Positions 17,625-28,200 of a stretch of DNA of 64,000 bases are shown in pieces. The DNA is taken from the NCBI RefSeq assembly GCF_023746555.1, contig NZ_CP098755.1:141501-205500 (forward strand), in the 5' to 3' direction. This stretch comes from Brevibacillus ruminantium (GTDB lineage: Bacteria; Bacillota; Bacilli; Brevibacillales; Brevibacillaceae). The position numbers and the translations under genes were made by a program. The notes beneath the pieces are model-generated. The model was not told the origin of the DNA. It did not search any database and saw only the letters and a program-made list of their open reading frames with translations. Numbering within the stretch: the stretch's first letter is position 1; every line of letters begins with the position of its first letter.

Positions 17625-20600
17625 ATGGTAAATAAAAATCAATCTGGTAGAAACTCTTCGGAAGGAAGTCTGAAGATATCGGTACCGGATTTATCTCTGC
17701 CGGCAGGTGGAGGAGCCATTCGCGGGATTAGCGAAACTTTTCAGCCCCACCCCTTTACGGGAAGCGCAACATTTTCCATTCCCATTTATACGACCCCTTC
17801 CCGCGGTTTTCAACCGGAATTGAGCTTGACCTACAGCTCAGGCTTGGGAAATGGTCCCTTCGGTATCGGTTTTTCCCTCCCTTTATCCAGCATCTCCAGA
17901 CGAACAGAAAATGGTGTCCCACAGTATCGAAGTACAGACAGCTTCGTTTTCGACAATGATGAGATATTGGTACCACAGCGTACCACTGAAGTAGAGCAGG
18001 ACAATGAAACCTGGACGGTTACCGACTATCGGCCGAGAGTAGAAGGAGCGTTCAACAAGATTCAGCACTGGAGCAATACCGTCAACTCCTACTGGAAGGT
18101 GACCACCAAGGATAACCTTACCTCTGTTTATGGTCAAAGTGACCAAGCACGAATTTTCGACCCCGATTCCCCTTCAAAAATCTTCCGATGGCTGATTGAA
18201 GAAAGCTTTGATGCAAAGGGTAATAAAATAAAGTACCACTACAAGCAAGAAAACTCCGAGAATGTCCCACCTCAGATTTATGAACAGCATCGAACCTTCA
18301 CCGCAAATAAATACCTGGAATCCATTCGTTACGGCAACTATTTCAATCAACAAAACCAAGAACAATGGGCGTTTCAATTGATCTTTAACTATGGAGAATA
18401 CGATATTTCTGAAGAAAAGCTGAAAACACCGCATTGTCATCCTCACAAGGCTCAAAGATCATGGGATTGCCGTCCTGACCCCTTTTCAATCTACCGCAGT
18501 GGATTTGAGATACGAACCTATCGTTTGTGCCGATCCATTCTTTTGTTTCACTATTTGGAGAAGGAGCTCGGCCCGGAACCATGTTTGGTTCGATCCACCG
18601 AAATGACGTATCGTTTCTCTTCTGAACTTTCCCTGATTACCGACGTTGAAGTGAAGGGTTATCGTCGACAGAGCGATGGCAGCTATCAAATCAAAGCTAT
18701 GCCACCCGTTCATGTTGACTACACCTCATTCCAACCGGCGAATCAATGCTTCTCCCCATTGAGAGTGGAGGGAGATCGTGAGCAGATAGCGCTGTTAGCT
18801 GCTCCGAATACTCAGTTGGTTGATTTATATGGGGAAGGACTTCCCGGTTTTCTTTACAGCGATTCTTCCCAAACACTCTATTGGAAACCGCTGGGGGCAG
18901 GGGGATATCAGGCTCCGGAGACACCCGCCTATTTTCCCAACCATCGCGATCTCAGGGGTGCGGATTTGGCGCTGACCAGTTTGGAGGGGAATGGAAAACT
19001 GGATTTGGTGATTTCTGAACCTGTCTGGGGCGGGTTTTTCGCAGGGGAATCAGGGGGAGGCTGGCAGCCGTATCGCGCTTTCACGTCGTATCCGCTGGAC
19101 CTTGCCAATCCCAGTCGCCAGTTCGTTGATATGGAAGGAGATGGACTTGCTGATCTGGTCGTGCTTGCCCAGGATTCCTTGCGATATTATCCATCGCTAA
19201 AAAAAGCAGGCTATGGAGGTCCGGTTAGTCGCCGTTTGCCGCAAGAGAGGATGGGCAGCTTTCCTGTCACAGATGAAGGCGATGAGCAAGAGCTGGTAAC
19301 GTTTGCTGATTTGCTTGGAGATGGCTTATCGCATCGCATCAGGATTCGGAGTGGCCTTGTGGAATATTGGCCGAATCTGGGTCACGGTTCTTTTTCCAAG
19401 CGAGTGATCATGGGGAATGCACCTGTTTTTGAGGGAGGATTGGATCGAAACAGGCTTTTTTTGGCTGACCTCTCAGGAACAGGCCCTGCTGATTTGATTT
19501 ATGTCCATTCAGACAGAATCGAGATTTATCTCAACCAAAGCGGGAATCGCTTCAGTGATCCGTTTTCCATTCATTTGCCCGAGCCCTTTACGGCTATGGA
19601 CAAAATCTTGTTTGCCGATATCTTGGGGAATGGAACTGCTTGTCTGGTATTGATAAAAGGGGATTGCTCCGCCAGAGGCTATTATTACGATTTCAGCGGA
19701 GGGACAAAGCCGTATTTGCTTCATGCGATTGAGAATAACTTCGGGGCGAGTACGTCGATTCGCTATGCCAGTTCTGTTTCCTTTTATTTACAGGATCGAC
19801 TGGAACGTCCGTGGTTGACCCGGTTGCCGTTTCCTGTTCAGGTGGTTGAAAAAGTGGAGAATACGGATCATTTGACGGGGAACAGATTGGTCACACGGTA
19901 TCGGTATCATGACGGTTTTTACGATCATCAAGAGCGGGAATTTAACGGCTTTGGCTATGTTGAGCAGTGGGATGGCGAATCATTCGATAGCGATGTACAG
20001 AGGGAGGTAGCCCAGAATGTCGGGGGAGGGACAGGGGCTGACCTTTTGACAGGAGCGTTGTATGTCCCGCCTACATACACCAAGCAGTGGTATCATACAG
20101 GCGCTTATTTTGAAGAGGGTGCCTTTTCAAGGCAGTATGAGCATCAATACTACCAGCGGGATTCGCTTGCGTACCACATGCCGGACAGCTCTCTGGACAC
20201 CGCCATTCAACAGACGGAAACCGAGACGATTCGACAAGCATACGGTGCCTTGAAGGGACAGTTGCTGCGTGAAGAGGTGTACGCGCAGGATCATGTGGCA
20301 GGTCTCTCGGATCATCCCTACCTGGTTACGGAAACCAACTATCAGGTAAACCTGCTGCAACCAAAAGGTACGCAAAGACACGCTGTCTTTTTCGTACATC
20401 CGCTAGAAACGATTGAGTACCAGTACGAGCGCGATCCCACAGATCCCCGGGTACAGCATCAATTTTTCCTCGACGTCGATGATTTTGGCAACGTCTGTAC
20501 CTCTTGCGAAATCTATTACCCGCGACGAGTTTCCGGTGGTGGTGAGAAGGAGCTGTTTCCCAAACAACTCTACAGTGAGGAAAAAAGGCTGTTTCCTGAA

Positions 20601-23600
20601 CAACAGGTGCTGAAAGCGAAGCTGCACGTTGGGAGCTATATCAATGAGCAGGCTGAGTTTTGGCTGATCGGTGTTCCGTATGAATCCAAATCCTATGAGC
20701 TAAACGGTCTGCAAGTAGAAGAATTGTATTTTCACTCCTCGCTTATCAAAAGGCAGGTAGACGAAGCGCTAGCTCAATCGATCCGCTATGATCAGTCTTT
20801 CTCTCCCAACCGCAAGGAAGCGCGACTGCTTTCCTGGGAACAGCACTATTTTTGGAATCTGACGCAAACGACTCCCTTGCCGCTTGGACAAATCAGCGAA
20901 AGATCACTTTATCATCGGGTGGAGCATGCGGTTTTTCCGAAAGAACTGGCGAATCGTGTATTCCAGGAGCGGATCACGGATGACATCCTGGAGCAGGACG
21001 GCGGCTACCAGTTGCGTGAGGGATACTGGTGGAACAAGGGGTTGATTCAGCATTACTTTACGGAAAATGATCGACAGTTTTTCCTCCCGCGTGAGGTGTC
21101 AAGCGATGGTCAACACATGGCCGATTCTTTACAGACAAGGACCGTTATGGAGTATGATGCCTATGCGCTGACGCCGATTCGGATCAAGCAATATTTGAGT
21201 GAAACCAGTTGGAACGAGACGGCTTCCTTGATTGATTATTACACCATTCAGCCTTGGCAACTGACAGACAGCAACGACAATATTACGCAGGTGCTGTTTG
21301 ATCCGCTGGGGATGGTCATCGGCACGACTGCTTATGGAATCACCGAGGGGAAACGGCAAGGTGATGAGGATATAGGCAGTTATCAAGTGCAGGACTCTGC
21401 CAGCTTTGCAGATGTACTGGACTTTCCCCACAAGTATTTGCAGAAGCTAAGCTCCTTTTTCTACTACGACTTATTTGCTTGGATGACCGATCGACAACCG
21501 GCCCGCTCGGCAGGACTGGAGCGCCACACTTATGAGAGCGAGCTGCCTGAAGGCGAACAAACCGCTGTGAAAATACACAGTACCTTTACGGACGGATTTG
21601 GACGAATCCTTGAGAGCAAGGTGAAGACCGACCCCGGCGTTGTCTTCCTGCGGGATGCAGAGGGAGTGCTGCGCTCTCAAGAAAACGGTCGCGCTATCGA
21701 AGGAATGGCGGAGGAAAGATGGATTGTTTCCGGGAAAACGATCTATAACAACAAGGGAAATCCCGTCCTGCAATACGAGTCGTTTTTCTCTCCTTTGCGA
21801 GATTATGAGGACCAGCGAAAAATGGCTGGCGTCTTGCCTGCACCAACGATCCATCACTATGATCCGTTATCCCGCTTGATCCGTGTCGATACTCCGAAGG
21901 GTTTCTTCTCCAAGGTAGTGTTCACCGCGTGGGAGGAGTTTCATTACGATGTCAATGATACGGTTCTGGATAGTGTCTACTACCAAAGCTTTATGCAGGA
22001 CTATCCCGATCAGCCAACCCAACAACCAAAAGACGAGAAGGATGCGTTAGAGAAGGCTGCGCTTTTTTACGACACACCGGAGACTCACGTACTGAATAGC
22101 ACAGGAGACACCTTCCTGAGATTGACAAATAATCTGGGCCAGGTGCCACCGGACTTTTTTGCCCGGCTTGTTCAGGGGATGAATGTTACTTCCCATCAGG
22201 TTTGGAGCGAATTGCTGGAAAAAGGCTATCTGATGCGGAAAGAAAGATTCCCTGAGGCGGGATGGGTCAGCCGAAAGTTCCAGCCCTATGAAAAGGATTT
22301 TCTCTTGGAGCTCGACGAGAAATTTATGCCTTATGCTGAGGAAATCGTAGATATGCTGAGAGAAAATGAACTGCGGACCTATCAGAAGCTGGATATCACA
22401 GGCAACACGCTGCTCTCTATTGATCCGCGCCTCTATACTTCCAATCAAAAGCATGGGACAGCGTACAGCAATTTCCGCTATGTATGGGATATGGTACATC
22501 AGCCACTCTCCATCCAAAGTGCGGATGCGGGGGATCGCCTCGTCTTGAACAATATGTTTGGCAATCCGATTCACGCCTGGGATCAGCGGGGATTTCATGA
22601 AACCAGCAAGTTCGATCAGCTTCAGCGTCCTGTGAGTATCCATGTTTCGGGCGATGATGGCAGGGGACTCGTTCTGAACCAGATGGTGGAACGGATGGTA
22701 TACGGGGAAGAGGAGCCAGATGCAAAGGATAAAAATTTGCGTGGACAGCTTTATCGCCTTTACGACCAGGCGGGGATAATCACGCAATCGCTTTACGATA
22801 TAAACGGACAACTGCTTGTTTCGGACAGGGTCTTGCTGCAGGAATATCGCAAGGAAGCAAATTGGGATGAGCCGGAGTCTGTCAGGGTTGAAAAGGAACG
22901 CTTTACGACACGCTTTTCTTACGACGCCCTGAAGCGCATCCAGTCGAAAACGACACCCGACCACAGCGTGTACCAGCCGGAGTACAACCAGGCAGGTCTG
23001 CTCGATAAGGTGAATGTACAGTTTGCTGACGGCACGGTCCATTCCTTCGTCAAAGAGATTCGCTATAATGCAGGCAGCTTACCGCTGTCCATTGTCTATG
23101 AGAATCAGGTCCATGCACGTTTCACTTATGAACCCAGCACGCACCATTTGCTTGGTATCCACACGACGAGACCGGCGACAGATTTACAGGGCATCGGACG
23201 AGATCCACATCTCCAGCAAATTTTCTATACCTACGACCCGCATGGAAACATTACCCGCGCACGTGATACTTCCTATGAAACAACCTTCTTTAATCAGCAG
23301 GTTGTTGAGCCGCTCAGCGATTACACCTATAACCCGATTTATCAACTCACACAAGCCAGAGGCAGACAACAACCAGCGAATTCCGTTCACCCGAATGACC
23401 GCGAAAAACTGGAAATCTACAGAGAAAGCTACACCTATGATGATGCAGGCAATCTTACCTCTGTCAGACATCATGCGCCATCCTCGTCTTGGTCACGGGA
23501 GATACGGATTGCTCCCGATTCCAATCGGGCAGTGAATATTCGGCGGAAAAACGGCGTGAGCGAGAATCTGCCCGTTTTTTATGATGAAAACGGCAATATG

Positions 23601-25163
23601 CTGACGCTGGAGCATCTTTCCCGAGTGGTCTGGAATTATCGGAACAATATCGCTCAGGTCGACCTGATCGACAGAAGGGACGAGCCATCCGACCGTTGCT
23701 TTTACGTGTACGACAGTAAGGGGCAACGGGTGAGAAAGATCATGGAGCAAAAAATCAGCGATACGATAACGGAGATCAGCGAAAAAATCTATCTCGGCAC
23801 GTTGGAAATCAAACGGGTGCGGAGGGTTACTGCTGAAAAGGAGACGCTGATTTTGGAACGGCAAACGCTTTTGGTCAGAGAAGAGAATATTTGCGCCGTC
23901 ATGATCAATCGCTGGCTTACGGATCGCGATCACAGAGAGACGGACCAGCTGGGCCGACGTCAAATCCGCTATCAATTGACCGATCGTCAGGGTTCCTCCA
24001 GTGTGGAAACGGATGGCGAGGCCAATGTCATCAGCTATGAAGAGTATCTTCCCTTTGGGGGGACGGCACTAATCGCCGGGCGAAATGAACGGGAAATCGT
24101 ACTGCGAGAGTATCGCTATTGCCAAAAAGAGCGGGACGAAAAGACAGGCCTTTACTATTACGGCGCTCGTTATTATCCACCATGGCTGGGACGTTGGTTA
24201 AACCCTGACCCCGCCTGGACGGTAGATGGATTAAATCTGTACGCCTTCGTCGGCAACAATCCGACCACCTTCGTCGATCCAGATGGAAAAGCGAAAAACA
24301 ATAGGAACAAAGGTAATTCAGGGAAGATTACGAAGAGAAATGCAGCACTTGAGCTCGGGAAGGCAAAAAAAATATCAAAAACGTTTTTGAAGGGGAAAGT
24401 TGAGCAAAAAAAAGCAATCATTAGCGAGTTGCGTGGTGGAAGAAGCTTGCGAATGACCAAGATGCGTCAAGAGGCGGTTCGCGAGCTATTGGAGAGAAAT
24501 GAAAATCGAGCCCAGGTGGCAATGGATCAATTTGCAGCACCGCCAGGGAAGGGTACACCTCTTCCCGATCAGGTACGAAATGCTGCCTCTGTGCAAGGCA
24601 GTTCCTTTACAGGCAAGCATACCTACGTGGAGCAGCAAATGATCGTATCCAAAAAAAGTATCACGAGTGACAAGCGGGATTCAACCGGTGCCGCGATGGC
24701 GGCAGCCATGAAAGGTTATTCGGGTTCTGAGCTTTCTGCCTCTCAATACTCCGGACGGGATGATAAAGATCGAAGAGGATTGGGAGAAGCCTGGTGCCAT
24801 CTGATCGCTCATTTTCTAGGCGGAGCAGAAGCAGCCTCGAATATGGTTGCGGGAAGTCACGGCTCCAATCTGGTGCAAAAGGGGATTGAAGATGCTGTTG
24901 CCAATTATGTGAAAGCGAACGACACAGCTCTCCTGATCCGTGTCGGGGCAGATGTTCGCCAATTGAGTGATGGAAATTTGACTCATATTGCCGACCAGTT
25001 TCACTATCAAATTTTCGATTCTGGCGGGAAAAATCAGATTTTCCATACCAAGTTCAGCGCTGCTATTTTGCGTGCAGAAGGGCTTCAAAGAGATATGGAG
25101 GACAGAACTTTAGCGGAATTGAATCGATTTTTTGGCACCTCAACTAAAAAAAGGGCCGCCTGA
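17625..25163 (+). CDS. Fused TcB-TcC toxin complex protein with nuclease-like C-terminal effector
   Basis: A 2512-residue protein. The N-terminal SpvB-type domain (about residues 15-330: LPAGGGAIRGISETF, ELSLTYSSGLGNGPFGIGF) and the middle beta-propeller and TcdB-mid regions make the TcB half. YD/RHS repeats lead to the RHS core (about 2165-2222: GLYYYGARYYPPWLGRWLNP, then NNPTTFVDPDG). The core should autocleave and leave the last about 290 residues inside the TcB-TcC cocoon. That effector tail has WCHLIAHFLGG (W2390) and SNMVAGSHGSN, resembling His-Asn sites of non-specific or HNH-like nucleases. In most Tc systems TcB and TcC are separate genes. AAGGTG precedes the ATG. Toxin assignment is firm; effector chemistry is inference. 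Confidence 0.9.
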   Translation: MVNKNQSGRNSSEGSLKISVPDLSLPAGGGAIRGISETFQPHPFTGSATFSIPIYTTPSRGFQPELSLTYSSGLGNGPFGIGFSLPLSSISRRTENGVPQYRSTDSFVFDNDEILVPQRTTEVEQDNETWTVTDYRPRVEGAFNKIQHWSNTVNSYWKVTTKDNLTSVYGQSDQARIFDPDSPSKIFRWLIEESFDAKGNKIKYHYKQENSENVPPQIYEQHRTFTANKYLESIRYGNYFNQQNQEQWAFQLIFNYGEYDISEEKLKTPHCHPHKAQRSWDCRPDPFSIYRSGFEIRTYRLCRSILLFHYLEKELGPEPCLVRSTEMTYRFSSELSLITDVEVKGYRRQSDGSYQIKAMPPVHVDYTSFQPANQCFSPLRVEGDREQIALLAAPNTQLVDLYGEGLPGFLYSDSSQTLYWKPLGAGGYQAPETPAYFPNHRDLRGADLALTSLEGNGKLDLVISEPVWGGFFAGESGGGWQPYRAFTSYPLDLANPSRQFVDMEGDGLADLVVLAQDSLRYYPSLKKAGYGGPVSRRLPQERMGSFPVTDEGDEQELVTFADLLGDGLSHRIRIRSGLVEYWPNLGHGSFSKRVIMGNAPVFEGGLDRNRLFLADLSGTGPADLIYVHSDRIEIYLNQSGNRFSDPFSIHLPEPFTAMDKILFADILGNGTACLVLIKGDCSARGYYYDFSGGTKPYLLHAIENNFGASTSIRYASSVSFYLQDRLERPWLTRLPFPVQVVEKVENTDHLTGNRLVTRYRYHDGFYDHQEREFNGFGYVEQWDGESFDSDVQREVAQNVGGGTGADLLTGALYVPPTYTKQWYHTGAYFEEGAFSRQYEHQYYQRDSLAYHMPDSSLDTAIQQTETETIRQAYGALKGQLLREEVYAQDHVAGLSDHPYLVTETNYQVNLLQPKGTQRHAVFFVHPLETIEYQYERDPTDPRVQHQFFLDVDDFGNVCTSCEIYYPRRVSGGGEKELFPKQLYSEEKRLFPEQQVLKAKLHVGSYINEQAEFWLIGVPYESKSYELNGLQVEELYFHSSLIKRQVDEALAQSIRYDQSFSPNRKEARLLSWEQHYFWNLTQTTPLPLGQISERSLYHRVEHAVFPKELANRVFQERITDDILEQDGGYQLREGYWWNKGLIQHYFTENDRQFFLPREVSSDGQHMADSLQTRTVMEYDAYALTPIRIKQYLSETSWNETASLIDYYTIQPWQLTDSNDNITQVLFDPLGMVIGTTAYGITEGKRQGDEDIGSYQVQDSASFADVLDFPHKYLQKLSSFFYYDLFAWMTDRQPARSAGLERHTYESELPEGEQTAVKIHSTFTDGFGRILESKVKTDPGVVFLRDAEGVLRSQENGRAIEGMAEERWIVSGKTIYNNKGNPVLQYESFFSPLRDYEDQRKMAGVLPAPTIHHYDPLSRLIRVDTPKGFFSKVVFTAWEEFHYDVNDTVLDSVYYQSFMQDYPDQPTQQPKDEKDALEKAALFYDTPETHVLNSTGDTFLRLTNNLGQVPPDFFARLVQGMNVTSHQVWSELLEKGYLMRKERFPEAGWVSRKFQPYEKDFLLELDEKFMPYAEEIVDMLRENELRTYQKLDITGNTLLSIDPRLYTSNQKHGTAYSNFRYVWDMVHQPLSIQSADAGDRLVLNNMFGNPIHAWDQRGFHETSKFDQLQRPVSIHVSGDDGRGLVLNQMVERMVYGEEEPDAKDKNLRGQLYRLYDQAGIITQSLYDINGQLLVSDRVLLQEYRKEANWDEPESVRVEKERFTTRFSYDALKRIQSKTTPDHSVYQPEYNQAGLLDKVNVQFADGTVHSFVKEIRYNAGSLPLSIVYENQVHARFTYEPSTHHLLGIHTTRPATDLQGIGRDPHLQQIFYTYDPHGNITRARDTSYETTFFNQQVVEPLSDYTYNPIYQLTQARGRQQPANSVHPNDREKLEIYRESYTYDDAGNLTSVRHHAPSSSWSREIRIAPDSNRAVNIRRKNGVSENLPVFYDENGNMLTLEHLSRVVWNYRNNIAQVDLIDRRDEPSDRCFYVYDSKGQRVRKIMEQKISDTITEISEKIYLGTLEIKRVRRVTAEKETLILERQTLLVREENICAVMINRWLTDRDHRETDQLGRRQIRYQLTDRQGSSSVETDGEANVISYEEYLPFGGTALIAGRNEREIVLREYRYCQKERDEKTGLYYYGARYYPPWLGRWLNPDPAWTVDGLNLYAFVGNNPTTFVDPDGKAKNNRNKGNSGKITKRNAALELGKAKKISKTFLKGKVEQKKAIISELRGGRSLRMTKMRQEAVRELLERNENRAQVAMDQFAAPPGKGTPLPDQVRNAASVQGSSFTGKHTYVEQQMIVSKKSITSDKRDSTGAAMAAAMKGYSGSELSASQYSGRDDKDRRGLGEAWCHLIAHFLGGAEAASNMVAGSHGSNLVQKGIEDAVANYVKANDTALLIRVGADVRQLSDGNLTHIADQFHYQIFDSGGKNQIFHTKFSAAILRAEGLQRDMEDRTLAELNRFFGTSTKKRAA

Positions 25164-25205
25164 ATGCTCGGTTATCGTAGCTTCACTTTTCAGATAGGGG
25201 GATAC

Positions 25206-28200
25206 ATGATGGGAAGCCAGAGGGATCGAATCCAGCATCTGGACCAGTTCTATCAACAAAACGAGGAATTTCAGCTGTTACATTTTGATTTCTACGATCC
25301 ACAAAAGACGGCTAGCTTGAATTGGGCAGGCTTGGATCAGGAGGGCATCCAGACAGAGTTAAAAGCATATCAACGGGTGATGCGCGTATATCCTGATCAG
25401 CAAGTCGCCAAAGAGTTATTGGAGCAAGGATTGGATTCTGCCCATAAAATAGCGGCAATCCCTGAGCATCGGTTCGTTCGCGAGTATGCCCAGTTCTTTC
25501 AAGGAGACGAAACAAAAGCAAAAGAAGCTCATCAACGAGCTGTTCATATCAAAACAGCAATTCGCCAGGTATATGGTGTGGTCAAGGATATGATCGCCTC
25601 TCCACATTACCGTGCAGCTAATTTTTCCACGGACAATCCGGAACTGGACAGCTACTACCAAAATATCCCCAGCTATCAAGACCTGTTTGGCAGCCTGGAC
25701 TATCTGGAATGTGAGGAATGTCTGTCCATTTTCAGCCCTGCCGCTTATTTTCTCGATCTGATGCGCATCACAGACGAATACATCACGGACCCGAACTTGA
25801 ATCCGGTACGGAATATTCCTGACGGGTATACGTTACGAGAACGGCGTCCAGACCTGTTTGACCTGAAATTAACATGCGCAAATACATTTTCGGAAATCCC
25901 TTATGTACAGGTGGTCAATCGCGTTCTGCAAAAAAAAATCGAGGAGAGAAAAGAAAAAGAGGATGCGTACCAAGTTCTGGCGACAGCCAAATATCCATTC
26001 TCGCTTCCCTATGAAAGACCACCGTCGCAAATACGAGTGTATTTGCAAAAGCTGGGCACATCTGTAAGCGAGCTCTATCAAACGCTCCAGGTGGAGAGCG
26101 GCGCAGCGGAACAAGTATTGCCGCTGGATACCGCCAGAGAAGCACTCGGATTGACCATGATTCAGTTCGAAAGAGTAACCCGTCCCGACAAAAGCGAGAC
26201 AGGGCTGACGGAAGCTTACGGTTATGAGCTTCCGATTTCGCGGTACCTGCCCCAAAAAATGGAGGGAAAGGTTCGTCACAATGCGAATGAAGAGATTCTT
26301 CTCGGAAACGGTACCCGGTTTACCAAAGACGTCGCCATCGGGGATCGCATCCAGGTTGGGAATGAAGTACGCATGGTGGCAGAGCTTCTCTCCGACACAC
26401 AACTGAAGGTAGATCGCCCGTGGAAGACCGTACAGGTGGACAATGAGTGCACGAAAGTAACGAAGGACGGGCTTGATGTGGTGGATGTGTTTCTCAAACG
26501 CACGGGTTTGACGCGAGAGGAACTGGATCAGTTGATTCACCAGAATCTCAGCCCTCAGGAATGGAAGGACGGAGTCGGCAAAACCTTGTATATCAACGCG
26601 ACTGAGGAAGAGCTTCCACCGCTTCGCATCCATGCAGATGATCATCCCATACAGAGAATCAGCGGGCTATCGTTGGATCGCCTGGATCGGCTGAATCGCT
26701 TTATTCGGTTGGCAAAAAAGCTGGGGTGGAGCTATGCCGATCTAAACTGGGCGATGGCAGCTCTGCAGGCAAAAGAAATTACGCCGCTGTTTATCCAGCA
26801 GGTTGCCGCGCTGCAACAGTTGCATAAAACGACTGAGCTTTCACTGGAGGCACTCACAGCCTGCTTATATCCGATGAAGACAATCGGCAGGGGGAACGAT
26901 CAACAGCCTCAAGACTTTTTTGACCGGGTTTTCAACAACCCCATCCTGCTCCATGGGGAGAATCCATACAAAAATGATCACGTTCCCTTTCATCCATTTC
27001 GGGTCCCTGCAGCAAAATGGAAAATAGAGGACGAAAGTGAAGGCAACGGAATCATTCGGAATCGTTTGCGTGCAGCTCTCACCATAAGCAATCAAGATTT
27101 GACGACTGTCGCGGTCTTTGTCCATTCGTTGGCAGGAGAAGGGGAAGCCGATACTCTTTCCCTTACGCTGGACAATCTCTCCTGGCTGTACCGCATCACG
27201 ATGATGAGCAGACAGCTAGATTTGACCATTGATGAATATCTCAACCTGCTGGGACTGCTCTTCTATCCAGAGCGTGACTATCGTACACCAGGCAAGGATG
27301 CCCTGCAGCCAACACTGGACGTCTTGACACAAACGCTCGATGCAGCGGCTTGGGCACAGGCAGGTTCCTATGATCTGTACCAATTGAAATATCTATCAAC
27401 CGGAAAAACGAGCCCAGCTTTTCAACAGGGATATGAAGAAAAGAGCATCGCCCCTTTTATCAGCAACTTGGCGATGGCGGCAAAAGGCTCGCATCTGCAA
27501 CCGAACCAACTGAAGGCAGGAAGTCTGACCACGGAGCAGGCGGACCAGCTCTATCAGCTACTCATTTCCCATGAAATCATCAGTGAACATGGGATTTTTC
27601 GGAAATATGAGTTTGTCTATGAGAATGCTGCCACTTTGGTTCCGCTTGAGCTTCACAACAGTGTATGGTTTGCGGGATACACCGAGCGTTCCTTTGTCAC
27701 GATGAATCAATCGATCAATCTGGAAGAGTCTGGGGACGTGTATACAGCACTGTTGGAGCAGGAGCAGGCTATCCTCGTCCGGCTGGAGTCGGGAATCACG
27801 GTGTTGAGTTCGCATTTCACGGAGAAGACAGACCTCTCCTTCCTGCTTTCTCTGTTTGCCGGGGATGAAAATAAGGTGGATCTGGTTCGGTCCCATCTGT
27901 TACAGACCAGACAGATCATTGGCAGATTGCTTGAATTGTGGCAGAAAACCATGGAGCTTCAGAAAAGCTATCTGGTCAAAGGTATGGTCGATTTCTTGCA
28001 GGGGACGATTCCGCTGACAGAGGCTTTGCTGCCGTTTGCCTCCACCGCTAGTGGCTTGCGTGAGTATCTGGTTTCATTCCTCACGCCATCAGCCGCTGAC
28101 CAGGAGCCTTCTCCACAGGTTATTTCTTTCATCGATGTCCTGGCGCGCCTGCAACAGCTTGCGGAACTGCTGGAGCTAAATCCTGTCCAGGCAGGATTTA

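Noticed and set aside
22047..23042. 331-residue open frame on the minus strand
   Set aside because: It is antisense to the RHS-repeat part of the TcB-TcC gene and shows no ribosome binding site.
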